From Rheinheimera sp. MM224 (GTDB lineage: Bacteria; Pseudomonadota; Gammaproteobacteria; Enterobacterales; Alteromonadaceae): 64,000 nt of DNA. Each line of letters begins with the position of its first letter. Position 1 is the stretch's first letter. The notes beneath the pieces are model-generated. The model was not told where the DNA came from. It made no database searches and was given only the letters and a program-made list of their open reading frames with translations. Positions 20,847 through 28,846 of the stretch are shown here, piece by piece. The stretch covers positions 372,001 through 436,000 of the forward strand of contig NZ_OX352320.1 of the NCBI RefSeq assembly GCF_947090785.1, written 5' to 3'. A program made the position numbers and the translations under genes.

Positions 20847-21564
20847 CTGAACCTCTGTACTGCTGTCCTCTGAACTGTTGTGGGCTTTGCCCAAAAAGCT
20901 GTGAAAAACGCGCGCTAAAGGCAGAAGCCGATTGATAGCCACATTCCAGCGCTATTTGTTGCACTGTTAAGTTGGAAAACAGCAATAAAGTACGGCTGTG
21001 CTGCATTCGTAAAGTTGTTAAATACTGACCTGGGCTGCGGCCTAACTGCTGGCGAAACAACTGTTTAAACTGACTCAGACTCAAACTTGCTTTGCTGGCC
21101 AACTTCACTAAATCTAACTCTTCTGCCAGATGGTCCTGCATGTAAAGCAGAGCCTGACGTACTCTTTTGTCCACTGCTGGTGCTGGTTGTTCTGCTTCCA
21201 GTAATTGTAGAAAAAACTGCTGTGCTGTTGGCAATAGTTGCTGATTTTGTTGCAGTAACAGCTGCTCCAAAACTAATAAATAGGGTTGCATCCGAGCAGA
21301 CAACTGAAACACCGGTTGAGTTAAATGCAGCAAATGTGCAGGTAAATGCGTTAAATCTACAACTAAAAACCGGCATTGTTCAGCGGCGGAAAAGCCATGT
21401 TCTGTGCCAGCAAGTATCACCAGACATTCTGCGGTACCCACCTGAAATTGCTGCTGATTGATCAGCAAATTTAACCGGCCAGCCAAAGGCAACACCAACT
21501 GATGATGCTCATGGCTGTGACTAAGTTGAATGGGGCTATAAGCGCGAATCGATAGGCTGAGCAT
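20836..21564 (-). CDS. AraC family transcriptional regulator
   Basis: A 242-residue regulator. The N-terminal part, with HSHEHHQLVLPLAGRL and GTEHGF, is an AraC-type cupin; the C-terminal 100 residues hold two helix-turn-helices (LVKLASKASLSLSQFKQLF and IALECGYQSASAFSARF). Neither possible ATG (21564 or 21594) has a clear ribosome site. I prefer the shorter form because the cupin begins there. Its start lies inside the end of the PACE gene upstream, so the two are probably cotranscribed. It ends convergently, overlapping the lactonase stop by 11 bases. Confidence 0.88.
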   Translation of the reverse strand: MLSLSIRAYSPIQLSHSHEHHQLVLPLAGRLNLLINQQQFQVGTAECLVILAGTEHGFSAAEQCRFLVVDLTHLPAHLLHLTQPVFQLSARMQPYLLVLEQLLLQQNQQLLPTAQQFFLQLLEAEQPAPAVDKRVRQALLYMQDHLAEELDLVKLASKASLSLSQFKQLFRQQLGRSPGQYLTTLRMQHSRTLLLFSNLTVQQIALECGYQSASAFSARFSQLFGQSPQQFRGQQYRGSAKA

Positions 21565-21973
21565 GAGGTACCGGAAATAAGCGATCGTAGCCATAGTTAT
21601 ACAGGTAGGTGTACATCAAAAACACGATAAACATCAAGGCTTCCCGCCATAAAGCCTGAGTCAGATTAAAATCCAGCAGCCATAAGGTTAAAGGAATGCT
21701 GATCGCTGCGCCGGCTAGTTCATAACTGACGCAATGCAAAAGCCGCACTTTGCCTGTTTTGGCTAAAGAGCCAGTGGCGCGCCACAGGAAGTAATCAAAA
21801 ACTTTAGTGTGAGTTAAGGTTAGAAAAAATACAGTAAATGAGCTGAATAACGAAAAAGCAGAAGCGCTGCCAAGAGCTGTATCCGCCACAGCCAGAGTGC
21901 ATAAAGTTCTCAGAACTATAGCGCCACATTCATAAGCAAAAGCATGACGAAACCAATCCAGGTTGCTTCGCAT
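21536..21973 (-). CDS. PACE family efflux transporter (two BTP domains)
   Basis: A 145-residue integral membrane protein with four predicted helices arranged as two repeats. The repeats carry the diagnostic short motifs RHAFAYECGA / TKVFDYF and LLHCVSYELAGA / LYNYGYDRLFP. This is the proteobacterial antimicrobial compound efflux (AceI-like) fold, whose members export biocides such as chlorhexidine or short diamines. The AraC regulator that overlaps its end may control it. Confidence 0.85.
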   Translation of the reverse strand: MRSNLDWFRHAFAYECGAIVLRTLCTLAVADTALGSASAFSLFSSFTVFFLTLTHTKVFDYFLWRATGSLAKTGKVRLLHCVSYELAGAAISIPLTLWLLDFNLTQALWREALMFIVFLMYTYLYNYGYDRLFPVPHAQPIDSRL

Positions 21974-22058
21974 CAGAATGACTCAGTTAATAAAATATAA
22001 GCAGCAGTGTAGAGGATAAAGCTAAAGCAGATAGTGGCCAAAAGCCGCAAATATAACG

Positions 22059-22084
22059 CAAAAAGCTGCTTTTCAGCAGCTTTA
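22059..22084 (-). terminator. Rho-independent terminator after the 90-aa gene
   Basis: On the minus strand AAAGCTGCT-gaaa-AGCAGCTTT is a nine-pair hairpin with a GAAA loop followed by a T run. It lies 18 bases after the stop of the small gene at 22102. Confidence 0.85.
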
Positions 22085-22101
22085 GTCGGAACGCATTGTG
22101 G

Positions 22102-22374
22102 TTAATGCACCTGATAATGACGACAGAAAAAGTCGATCACTTTGTCCGGGTCCGGCCGGGTTTGCATATTGTGTCTTAATGCCAGACCTGTAGCTAAAGC
22201 ACGTAAGGTCACATCCAAAGGAGCGCCTGCTGGTTTTTCAATTTGATAGTTCTGGAACAAAAAGTTAATAGCTGCTCCGGCATAAGAGTTTACAGAATGC
22301 GAAGGCAGCAAACGCAGCTCCTGGAGACGTACTCCAAGTTCACGCATTCTTTGTAAGCGGCTGGCTTCGTTCAT
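22102..22374 (-). CDS. Small conserved-looking protein of unknown function
   Basis: A 90-residue soluble protein with Arg- and Leu-rich helices at residues 5-22, an alanine-rich middle (YAGAAINFLFQNYQIEK) and a His/Tyr-ending helix (DFFCRHYQVH). It has its own terminator. No family comes to mind. It is divergent from the CadC-like regulator at 22654. Confidence 0.65.
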   Translation of the reverse strand: MNEASRLQRMRELGVRLQELRLLPSHSVNSYAGAAINFLFQNYQIEKPAGAPLDVTLRALATGLALRHNMQTRPDPDKVIDFFCRHYQVH

Positions 22375-22653
22375 TTGTATCTCCTTATCAAAAGCAGTTA
22401 AACCTGATGCTTATGTATCTGCTGTGATCGGGAAAGCTTTAGTAAATTCGGTCTTGTGGGTTTTATTTTACTGTGATTTTTTGTTAACCAATTGATTGTA
22501 AATGTGTTTGTCCAGATGTTATTCGGCTGGATAACAGCAGCTAAACACTATTAGTGCCAGACTCGTTTAATCTGTGCGGTGGAAGGCTTATAGTGCAGCT
22601 CTGAGTTACAAAAATTTCTCACTACTCGTTTAGACAGCAAATTTGGACAGCAG

Positions 22654-24240
22654 ATGCGGCAAGTGGAATTACTGGATTTAGTTGTAGAACCTGACTCATA
22701 CAAAGTGTACCGCGTGCTGGGATCAGATAGGCAAGAGATTGACCTGCCCAAGCTCTCCTTTGAACTCCTGATGTATTTGATTGAGCATGCCGGAAAAGTC
22801 TGCACTGTCGAGCAAATAACAGCGGCTGTCTGGAAAAATACTATTGTAAGCAGCGAGACCATTACTCAACGTATTACCTTATTGAGAAAGGCGCTGGATG
22901 ATGACCCGAAACAGCCTACCTACATTGAGTCGGTGCGTGGCCGGGGCTATCGTTTATTGGTAAAACCCATAGAGCTGTCAGCCGTGACGCAAAAAAGGTT
23001 TTCGTTCAGAGTGCCAGTTGTAGTAGTTGCGCTATTGAGCATTGCTGTAGGGCTTTATTGGATGCTGAATCAAGAAACACAAGTTTCAGATACAGCCGCT
23101 ATCAATACTGAAGTTCAGGCCAGCAATCCGGTTGAGTTACTGATCGAGCGTGGAAATTATTACTTCAGCACAGGGCAGGGCGACAATACCAACAGATCTA
23201 TAGAGTTATTCAGCGAAGCACTCAAACTTGAGCCAAACAATCAGGCTGCGCTTATTGGCTTAAGTTTAGCGCTGAGTAAATCGGTTTGCAGATACAGTCA
23301 GCCTGCTGAGCTGGCTATGGAAGCCAAACAATATGCTCTGCAAGCGCTCGCACTCAATGGCAGTGACAGTGATAAAAGTAAAGCTCAGGCTGCAGTTGCC
23401 TATGCCTGGGATTGTCTTGGCAGTCTCGATCAGGCTTTAGCAGCCTATATGTTATCAACTCAGCTTGATGCGAAAAACTATGCCAGCATGGGTTCGGCAG
23501 CGCATTTATTAGAAACCAAAGGCGAGCTTATTCAAGCCTATGATTTAACGGTAAAAGCTAAACAGCTGCAGCCGAATAATCACATGGCCGATTTGCAAAT
23601 CAGCCGAATTTTTGAACTGCTGAATTTCAGCTCCAAAGCACAACTTAACTATCAGGAGTTGTTTGTGCTTTATCCGGACAACGTCTTTATCAACGAAGCT
23701 TATCCACGCTTTTTATATTTTCAGGGCCGTTTTACTGAAGCGAAAAGCGAGATTGAAAAAGTACTGAAACGGGACATTAAGCGCCATGAAGTGTTCGCTT
23801 ATTATGCTGAGTTGGTCTGGCTGTTAGAGGGAAAAGAAAAGGCTTTGCCTTGGTTTAAAGCCGCAGCAGAAGTGAGCACTGGTACCTCTTATCCAAATAG
23901 CCTGGTGCAGATTTTAAATAACCAACTGACAGCGCAAGAGGCTATCGAAAGGTTAAGCAGCATTGAAGAGACAGTAGAGCGTGGTGACAGTTGGCCTATT
24001 AACTATATTGAGGCGTCTTTGATTGCTTTATGGGCAGTCAAAGACCAGAACGCTGCGCTGGGTTATCTGCAAAAAGCTATCCAGTTGGGTTACCTGAATA
24101 GTGAGTATTTAGCTCTGTCGCCCTTGTTTGCTGCACTGAAAGAGCGGCCAGAGTTTTATCAACTGATTGACGATATAAATCAACGCAGAGAAAAGATGCA
24201 TCAAGAGTTTCTGGAGGCTTATCCGCCGCCAGAAGCCTGA
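22654..24240 (+). CDS. CadC/ToxR-like membrane regulator with TPR domain
   Basis: A 528-residue protein. Residues about 10-105 are an OmpR-type winged helix (KLSFELLMYLIEHAGKVC, VSSETITQRITLLRKAL and ESVRGRGYRLL). One transmembrane helix follows at about 118-136, and the rest is outside the cytoplasm with tetratricopeptide-like repeats (for example EALKLEPNNQAALIGLSLAL and YLQKAIQLGYLNSEYLAL). It is therefore a one-component membrane sensor and DNA-binding regulator. Its target is not evident; the divergent 90-aa gene is a candidate. Confidence 0.9.
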   Translation: MRQVELLDLVVEPDSYKVYRVLGSDRQEIDLPKLSFELLMYLIEHAGKVCTVEQITAAVWKNTIVSSETITQRITLLRKALDDDPKQPTYIESVRGRGYRLLVKPIELSAVTQKRFSFRVPVVVVALLSIAVGLYWMLNQETQVSDTAAINTEVQASNPVELLIERGNYYFSTGQGDNTNRSIELFSEALKLEPNNQAALIGLSLALSKSVCRYSQPAELAMEAKQYALQALALNGSDSDKSKAQAAVAYAWDCLGSLDQALAAYMLSTQLDAKNYASMGSAAHLLETKGELIQAYDLTVKAKQLQPNNHMADLQISRIFELLNFSSKAQLNYQELFVLYPDNVFINEAYPRFLYFQGRFTEAKSEIEKVLKRDIKRHEVFAYYAELVWLLEGKEKALPWFKAAAEVSTGTSYPNSLVQILNNQLTAQEAIERLSSIEETVERGDSWPINYIEASLIALWAVKDQNAALGYLQKAIQLGYLNSEYLALSPLFAALKERPEFYQLIDDINQRREKMHQEFLEAYPPPEA

Positions 24241-24273
24241 TCCAACGGCGGATAAAAGGACTGACGTGGCTAA

Positions 24274-25947
24274 CTAGTGCAGAATAGCCGGCAAAAGATA
24301 TTCGCTTATCATCTGCGCTACCTGGGGGTGGCCATAAGCTTTGTTATAGGCTTTGGCAGTAATCACTATAACCAGCGGAATGTCTTTGAAAATAAAGATC
24401 TTATTGCCGCCATTGCCGCTGGCATAAGCCACTTCATACGACTGCTGGCCCGACGGAATGGTATCGTTCCAGAATAAATAGCCATAATGACCACCATCCT
24501 TTTGCTCTGTCCGTGCCACCTGCTTAGCTAAACTCGCTTTTACCCAGTCTGCAGGAATAATTTGTTGCTTGCCCCAGCTGCCGCCATTTTTATACAGTTG
24601 GCCATATTTGGCAAAATCCAAGGCCCTTAAACGTATGCCTCCGGCTGTATTGGCCACTTTTTGTGGGGTGTATTGCCACTCGTATTTGCTAATACCTAAG
24701 GGTGCAAACAGCTTTTTATCGGCATAAGCTTCAAGGCCTTGTGGCACAGTTTTTTGTAGTATGTCGCCTAATACCACGACACCAGCAGTAAAGTAGCTCC
24801 ATTCTTTCACCGGGGATGTTGGATTTTGCATAGGTAAATCCAGTGTGAATTTAACCCAGTCTGGTGTTGGATACATGTTTTCTTCATTGCCTTGGGAGGC
24901 TGAGTCTGAATCATCTCCGGCAAAACCCGAAGTCATTGTCATCAGGTCTTTCAGGCTGATATTGGCTTTCTTTTCTGAGTAGTTTTGGTAGTTCTTTAGC
25001 GGGTAAAACTCACTCAGACTTTGCTTTTCGCTTTGAATAAAGCCTTCATGGATAGCTATGCCCAGCATAGTGGAAGCAAAGCTTTTACCCACAGAGCGCG
25101 GGTCATGCAAGGATGCACGTTCACTGCCATTAAAGTATTCTTCCAGTAACAAAGCACCATCTTTAATCACAACCACACTGCTAATGTCTTTGAACTCTTT
25201 TTCGGCAATTTTTTTGTTCATCGCTCTGATCAAATCTTTGTTGTAGCTGTCTTTAGATATAACCCAGTCATGGGTGGCCTTAATGGGTTGAATAGCTATT
25301 TGCTGCTCCGAAGCTTTGGGTTTTACCACCTGCACTGAAATTTCACCTGCAGCAATCAAGTTACCAATTTTTATATCAGCTGTTTTGATGTAGGGTCTGA
25401 TTTCTATTTTCAGTGTATGAACGCCTTCGGTCAGGGCTTGTTCTCCACCGAAATGCATAAAGCGCATCCATAAAAAACGCCCCCAGGAGTCTTCGTTGGC
25501 TTCACTAAAAAACGGCTTCATCAGCACTTTGTGGTTGGACTTTTCAGTGGATAAGCCTGCCGCCAGGTTTAAACTCTCGGTGTAAACCACTGATCCATCA
25601 ACATAAAAGGTAAATTGATAATTGCCGTTTTTGTTTGCTTCTTCAGCAGATAATTCTGGTGCTAATTGCTGCAAATAGGCAGTAAGGGGCTGGTCTAGTA
25701 CAGCATTAAAATACAGGCTTTTTGTGCTATTGAGCTCAAATCTCTGGATTAACTCAGTGGCTTGGTATGACTCTATAGCTTTGGCTGTGGTTGAGAAAAT
25801 GATTTTTCCTGAGAGCTTTTGCTGACTATCAGTGTGAATTGGTTTTGATTCTGCAGCCAATGCCTGTGCTGTCAGATTATGAGTTGCAGCAAAAAGCAGG
25901 CCCAAAGAAAGCAGAATTTTTATAGCGACTAACAGTGTTCTCTTCAT
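24274..25947 (-). CDS. Exported serine hydrolase, class C beta-lactamase family
   Basis: A 557-residue protein with a signal peptide ending LAAES or nearby, an N-terminal beta-rich region of about 200 residues, and a penicillin-binding-protein-like hydrolase domain from about 235. The nucleophile motif is SVGK in PRSVGKSFAST; the second motif is YFTAG rather than the standard YxN, and HYGY is the likely third. Such proteins are mostly esterases or peptidases rather than true beta-lactamases. The tandem repeat array at 26095 lies upstream, in its 5' region. Confidence 0.85.
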   Translation of the reverse strand: MKRTLLVAIKILLSLGLLFAATHNLTAQALAAESKPIHTDSQQKLSGKIIFSTTAKAIESYQATELIQRFELNSTKSLYFNAVLDQPLTAYLQQLAPELSAEEANKNGNYQFTFYVDGSVVYTESLNLAAGLSTEKSNHKVLMKPFFSEANEDSWGRFLWMRFMHFGGEQALTEGVHTLKIEIRPYIKTADIKIGNLIAAGEISVQVVKPKASEQQIAIQPIKATHDWVISKDSYNKDLIRAMNKKIAEKEFKDISSVVVIKDGALLLEEYFNGSERASLHDPRSVGKSFASTMLGIAIHEGFIQSEKQSLSEFYPLKNYQNYSEKKANISLKDLMTMTSGFAGDDSDSASQGNEENMYPTPDWVKFTLDLPMQNPTSPVKEWSYFTAGVVVLGDILQKTVPQGLEAYADKKLFAPLGISKYEWQYTPQKVANTAGGIRLRALDFAKYGQLYKNGGSWGKQQIIPADWVKASLAKQVARTEQKDGGHYGYLFWNDTIPSGQQSYEVAYASGNGGNKIFIFKDIPLVIVITAKAYNKAYGHPQVAQMISEYLLPAILH

Positions 25948-26094
25948 CTTTTTTACCCATCAAATAACAGTGCCCAGCAACATAACAGGCATTGCTTTAT
26001 TCACTTCAAAAGAAAGCCTAAAGATTTACTGAAGATTTGGTGAAGGTCTATTTTTGTCTTTATATTCAGTTGTTTATGGATTTTTTTGGGTGGC
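25948..26094. other. Leader/promoter region of the serine hydrolase
   Basis: This AT-rich stretch lies between the hydrolase start and the repeat array. I see no gene; it must hold the hydrolase promoter unless that lies within the repeats. Confidence 0.4.
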
Positions 26095-26417
26095 AGGTCT
26101 TGGAGGTGTTTATGCTATTGAAGGAGGAAAACGTCGCCATTAATCGGGATACCCGACGGGAAGGGAAAGTAGGTCTTGGAGGTACTTATATTGCTTATTA
26201 AGGAAAACGCCGCCATGAACCAGCATTGCTGACAGGTGGATGAAGGTCTTGGAGGTACTTATATTGCTTATTAAGGAAAACGCCGCCATGAACCAGCATT
26301 GCTGACAGGTGGGTGAAGGTCTTGGAGGTACTTATGCTATTGAAGGAGGAAAACGCCGCCATGAACCAGCATTGCTGACAGAGGGGAGGTCTTGGAGGTA
26401 CCTATACTCTGTGGCGG
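26095..26417. repeat. Tandem repeat array, units of about 70-76 bp, four copies plus a partial fifth
   Basis: Units begin with AGGTCTTGGAGGT at 26095, 26171, 26244, 26317 and 26387, that is, spacings of 76, 73, 73 and 70. Copies two and three are nearly identical; copy one has a diverged second half and copy five is cut short. Each full later unit also holds AAGGA(GGA)AAACGCCGCC followed by ATGAACCAGCATTGCTGA, so a ribosome-site-like sequence precedes a five-codon frame (MNQHC). The array lies between the CBS gene and the hydrolase gene. There is no spacer diversity, so it is not CRISPR. Confidence 0.9.
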
Positions 26418-26422
26418 CTTTC

Positions 26423-26459
26423 AAAAACCCCGTTCCGCGGGAATGACTACGAAACGGGG
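26423..26459 (-). terminator. Rho-independent terminator after the CBS gene
   Basis: On the minus strand CCCCGTT pairs with AACGGGG across an 18-base loop that contains a further CCCGCGG, followed by TTTTT. It separates the CBS-domain gene from the repeat array. Confidence 0.8.
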
Positions 26460-26515
26460 AAAACCAGGAGAAAACATGCTTTAGCGGGCCGCGTTAACGA
26501 CCCGTCAAAGGTCGA

Positions 26516-27076
26516 TCAGGCATACATACGGTCAAAAATATTTAAAAAAGTCGGAGCTTTTTCAATATGAACCGGAATATGCAAACGGCTGGCGATATCG
26601 CTTGCGGATATCACACCGCGGATGTGGTGAGATTCGGTATCTATCACTAAACAGTGCTGCTCACCATTGTGCTGCAATGTGTTCAGCACATCACCGATAG
26701 TGCAGTGTTTGATTTGCTCATAAGCCAAAGCTTTGATTTCAGCGCGTGGACGCATTAAATCGGCCACTGTTAAGTCAGTGCGATTCACGCCTTTGCCTAA
26801 ACGTTGCAGTACATTCTGGATAGACAACTGTTCGTAGCTGATTAAACCAATCAATTCCTGATTGGCGTCTATTACCAGTTTTAATTTGGTATGTTCATGA
26901 TTCATCATATCCTCTGCTTCGACTGCACAGGTATTAGCATCAATCATCATTGGGCTGGTGGTCTTAAAGTCAGACACAAAATCCAGCGCTGCTGAGTTTA
27001 CATTTGCTTCGGCAAATTCGGCTGGCTGAACTAAATGGTCTATTACATCAACGTTGAATAAATTTAACTTTTTCAT
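26516..27076 (-). CDS. CBS domain pair protein
   Basis: A 186-residue protein with two CBS domains (about residues 38-95 and 105-175; note TVADLMRPRAEIKAL and HCLVIDTESHHIRGVISASDIASRL). Such pairs bind adenosine nucleotides and regulate partners. It stands alone, so the partner is unknown. It is followed by its own terminator. Confidence 0.9.
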   Translation of the reverse strand: MKKLNLFNVDVIDHLVQPAEFAEANVNSAALDFVSDFKTTSPMMIDANTCAVEAEDMMNHEHTKLKLVIDANQELIGLISYEQLSIQNVLQRLGKGVNRTDLTVADLMRPRAEIKALAYEQIKHCTIGDVLNTLQHNGEQHCLVIDTESHHIRGVISASDIASRLHIPVHIEKAPTFLNIFDRMYA

Positions 27077-27181
27077 AGAAACCTCTCGTCAGTCCGCTCA
27101 GAGGCAGCGAAACTGAAATCAATACAATGGATGTCGTCAGATAGTGACTAAAAAGCCGGAAACTCTGACAATTTCAATGAT

Positions 27182-27499
27182 TTAAGAGAGGTGTACTGGT
27201 GGTGCGCGTGCTGCATAGCAGCTTTTTTGCACTGTGCTGAATTGGCTTTGTGTTTGCTGATAAGCGCTGCTCTGTGCCAATGGAAATTCAAAACTATTCC
27301 AGCAGACTGGGCTTTTCTCATCATCACTTGAAGTTTCTGTCGAATCGACAGTGGAGTGTGTCGTTGAAGCAACCAGAGCAACGCTGAAGTTTTCATTCGC
27401 TTGTTGTAAATCTACCCAACTGCTGGATGCAGAGTGGCCTGCCGTAGGAAACAGCAAACTTAGGTAAAACAACACTGCGATAAAACTTAAATACTTCAT
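27182..27499 (-). CDS. Small exported protein of unknown function
   Basis: A 105-residue protein with a clear signal peptide (residues 1-24, ending GHSA), then a Ser/Thr-rich mature part with two Cys (PVCWNSF and KSCYAAR) and an Ala/Pro tail. I take the ATG at 27499; a GTG in frame lies three codons earlier. Small exported proteins of this type often precede metal-resistance genes, but no such genes are here. Support rests mainly on the signal peptide. Confidence 0.5.
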   Translation of the reverse strand: MKYLSFIAVLFYLSLLFPTAGHSASSSWVDLQQANENFSVALVASTTHSTVDSTETSSDDEKSPVCWNSFEFPLAQSSAYQQTQSQFSTVQKSCYAARAPPVHLS

Positions 27500-27683
27500 C
27501 TTTCGCACCCGGTAAGGACCAAAACAGCTCGGTCTTGTCCTGACTATAGCAGCAGTGTTTTTTAAAATGCAAATAAAAAAATGAAAAAAATGAAAATAAC
27601 AGACCCATTGATTGACACTTTATTTGTGTCAGATCAATAAAAGCCTGTTATTTTTTGAGCGAAGATGCTTGATCTTTAAGCGT

Positions 27684-27803
27684 TTATAAAAACTTCATTC
27701 CTTGTTTTAATAGCCATGCAATAAAAGTTAAAGTTAAAAAGCCAGACAGGTATAAAACGACAAACCATTGGGTTTGAGACAATTTTTTCCCGACGAATTT
27801 CAT
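27684..27803 (-). CDS. Cytochrome bd small subunit-like protein, DUF2474 type (39 aa)
   Basis: A 39-residue single-helix protein; its ATG overlaps the cydB stop as TGATG, with AGGAGGG just upstream inside cydB. The hydrophobic helix reads WFVVLYLSGFLTLTFIAWLL, which fits the W-x-x-LY-x-x-G pattern of DUF2474 proteins encoded after cydB in CioAB-type operons. By analogy with CydX it probably stabilises the oxidase. The gene is easily missed because of its length. Confidence 0.78.
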   Translation of the reverse strand: MKFVGKKLSQTQWFVVLYLSGFLTLTFIAWLLKQGMKFL

Positions 27804-28846
27804 CAATAGCCCTCCTGATAATCTTCCACTTTACCGGCGAAAATTTTGTAGCCCCACAACGTATAGGCGCAAATCAGCGGCACAAAAATGAAGATGCCAG
27901 GCAACATAAAGATCAAACTGCTATCTGGCGCTGCGGCTTCCATATAGGTCAGTTGGCGTGGTAACAGGTAAGGGAATACGCTGACCAGTAAACCAACAAA
28001 GGCCAGCAGGAATAATCCAGACGCCAGCCAGAAAGGCCGTTCTTCATGGCGTTCATGCACAGCAGTTTCCGCTTTATGGCTGCGGTTGACCCGACCTAAG
28101 TCGCGGAATAATAAACGGGCGGCAAGCACCGACAACAGAGGCAGTGGGATTAACCATAAAGCATGCCAGCCGCCAAACCAACGAGCACGGATTTCCGGCT
28201 CAATCCAGACTGTCCATAAGCTGACCAGCAGCATGGATAACATCACAATCAGTAATAAACGTTGGCCATAACGCGCTGCTTTTTGTTGCAGCTCACCACG
28301 GCTTTTCATCACCAGATAACAGCAGGCCAGCAGTGCATAACCGGCCATCACAGCTAAACCACAAAACAAGCTAAAAGGACTCAGCCAGCTCAAACTGGAC
28401 TGATTAATAAAATCAGCCGGTACACCTTGCACCAGAGTACCCAGCATCAGGCCCTGACAAAAAGCGGCCAGACTGGAGCCAACAGCAAAGGCAGTATTCC
28501 AATATCTCTTTGAAGTATCTGATTTAAAACGGTATTCAAAAGCTACACCTCGGAAAATCAAACCTATCAGCATTAGCATAATCGGCAGATAAAAAGTCGA
28601 GGCGATAGAGGCATAAGCGGCCGGGAAAGCACCAAATAAAATCACGCCACCAAACACCAGCCAGGTTTCATTGCCATCCCAGACGTGTGCAATGGAGCGC
28701 ATTAAATGGTCGTGTTCTGCGTCTGTATTAAACCATGGATACAGAATGCCCATACCCAGATCAAAACCATCCAACAGTACATACATCAGAATGGCAAAGC
28801 CAAGCAGCAGCAGATAAAACAGGCCTAAACTCAGTTCCAGTTCCAT
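27803..28846 (-). CDS. cydB: Cytochrome bd-type quinol oxidase subunit II
   Basis: A 347-residue integral membrane protein. The opening FAILMYVLLDGFDLGMGIL and the following HVWDGNETWLVFGGVILFGAFPAAYA are the CydB signatures. It pairs with CydA to form the oxygen-reducing, quinol-oxidising enzyme. Start and cydA stop overlap as TAATG. Its length and operon resemble the cyanide-insensitive (CioB) branch. Confidence 0.95.
   Translation of the reverse strand: MELELSLGLFYLLLLGFAILMYVLLDGFDLGMGILYPWFNTDAEHDHLMRSIAHVWDGNETWLVFGGVILFGAFPAAYASIASTFYLPIMLMLIGLIFRGVAFEYRFKSDTSKRYWNTAFAVGSSLAAFCQGLMLGTLVQGVPADFINQSSLSWLSPFSLFCGLAVMAGYALLACCYLVMKSRGELQQKAARYGQRLLLIVMLSMLLVSLWTVWIEPEIRARWFGGWHALWLIPLPLLSVLAARLLFRDLGRVNRSHKAETAVHERHEERPFWLASGLFLLAFVGLLVSVFPYLLPRQLTYMEAAAPDSSLIFMLPGIFIFVPLICAYTLWGYKIFAGKVEDYQEGY

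Noticed and set aside
24274..25947. Serine hydrolase as an antibiotic-resistance beta-lactamase
   Set aside because: The YxN motif is not standard and there is a large extra N-terminal domain; family members of this kind are mostly esterases.
26095..26417. Tandem repeats considered as a CRISPR array
   Set aside because: Units are about 70-76 bases with no variable spacers, and no cas genes are nearby.
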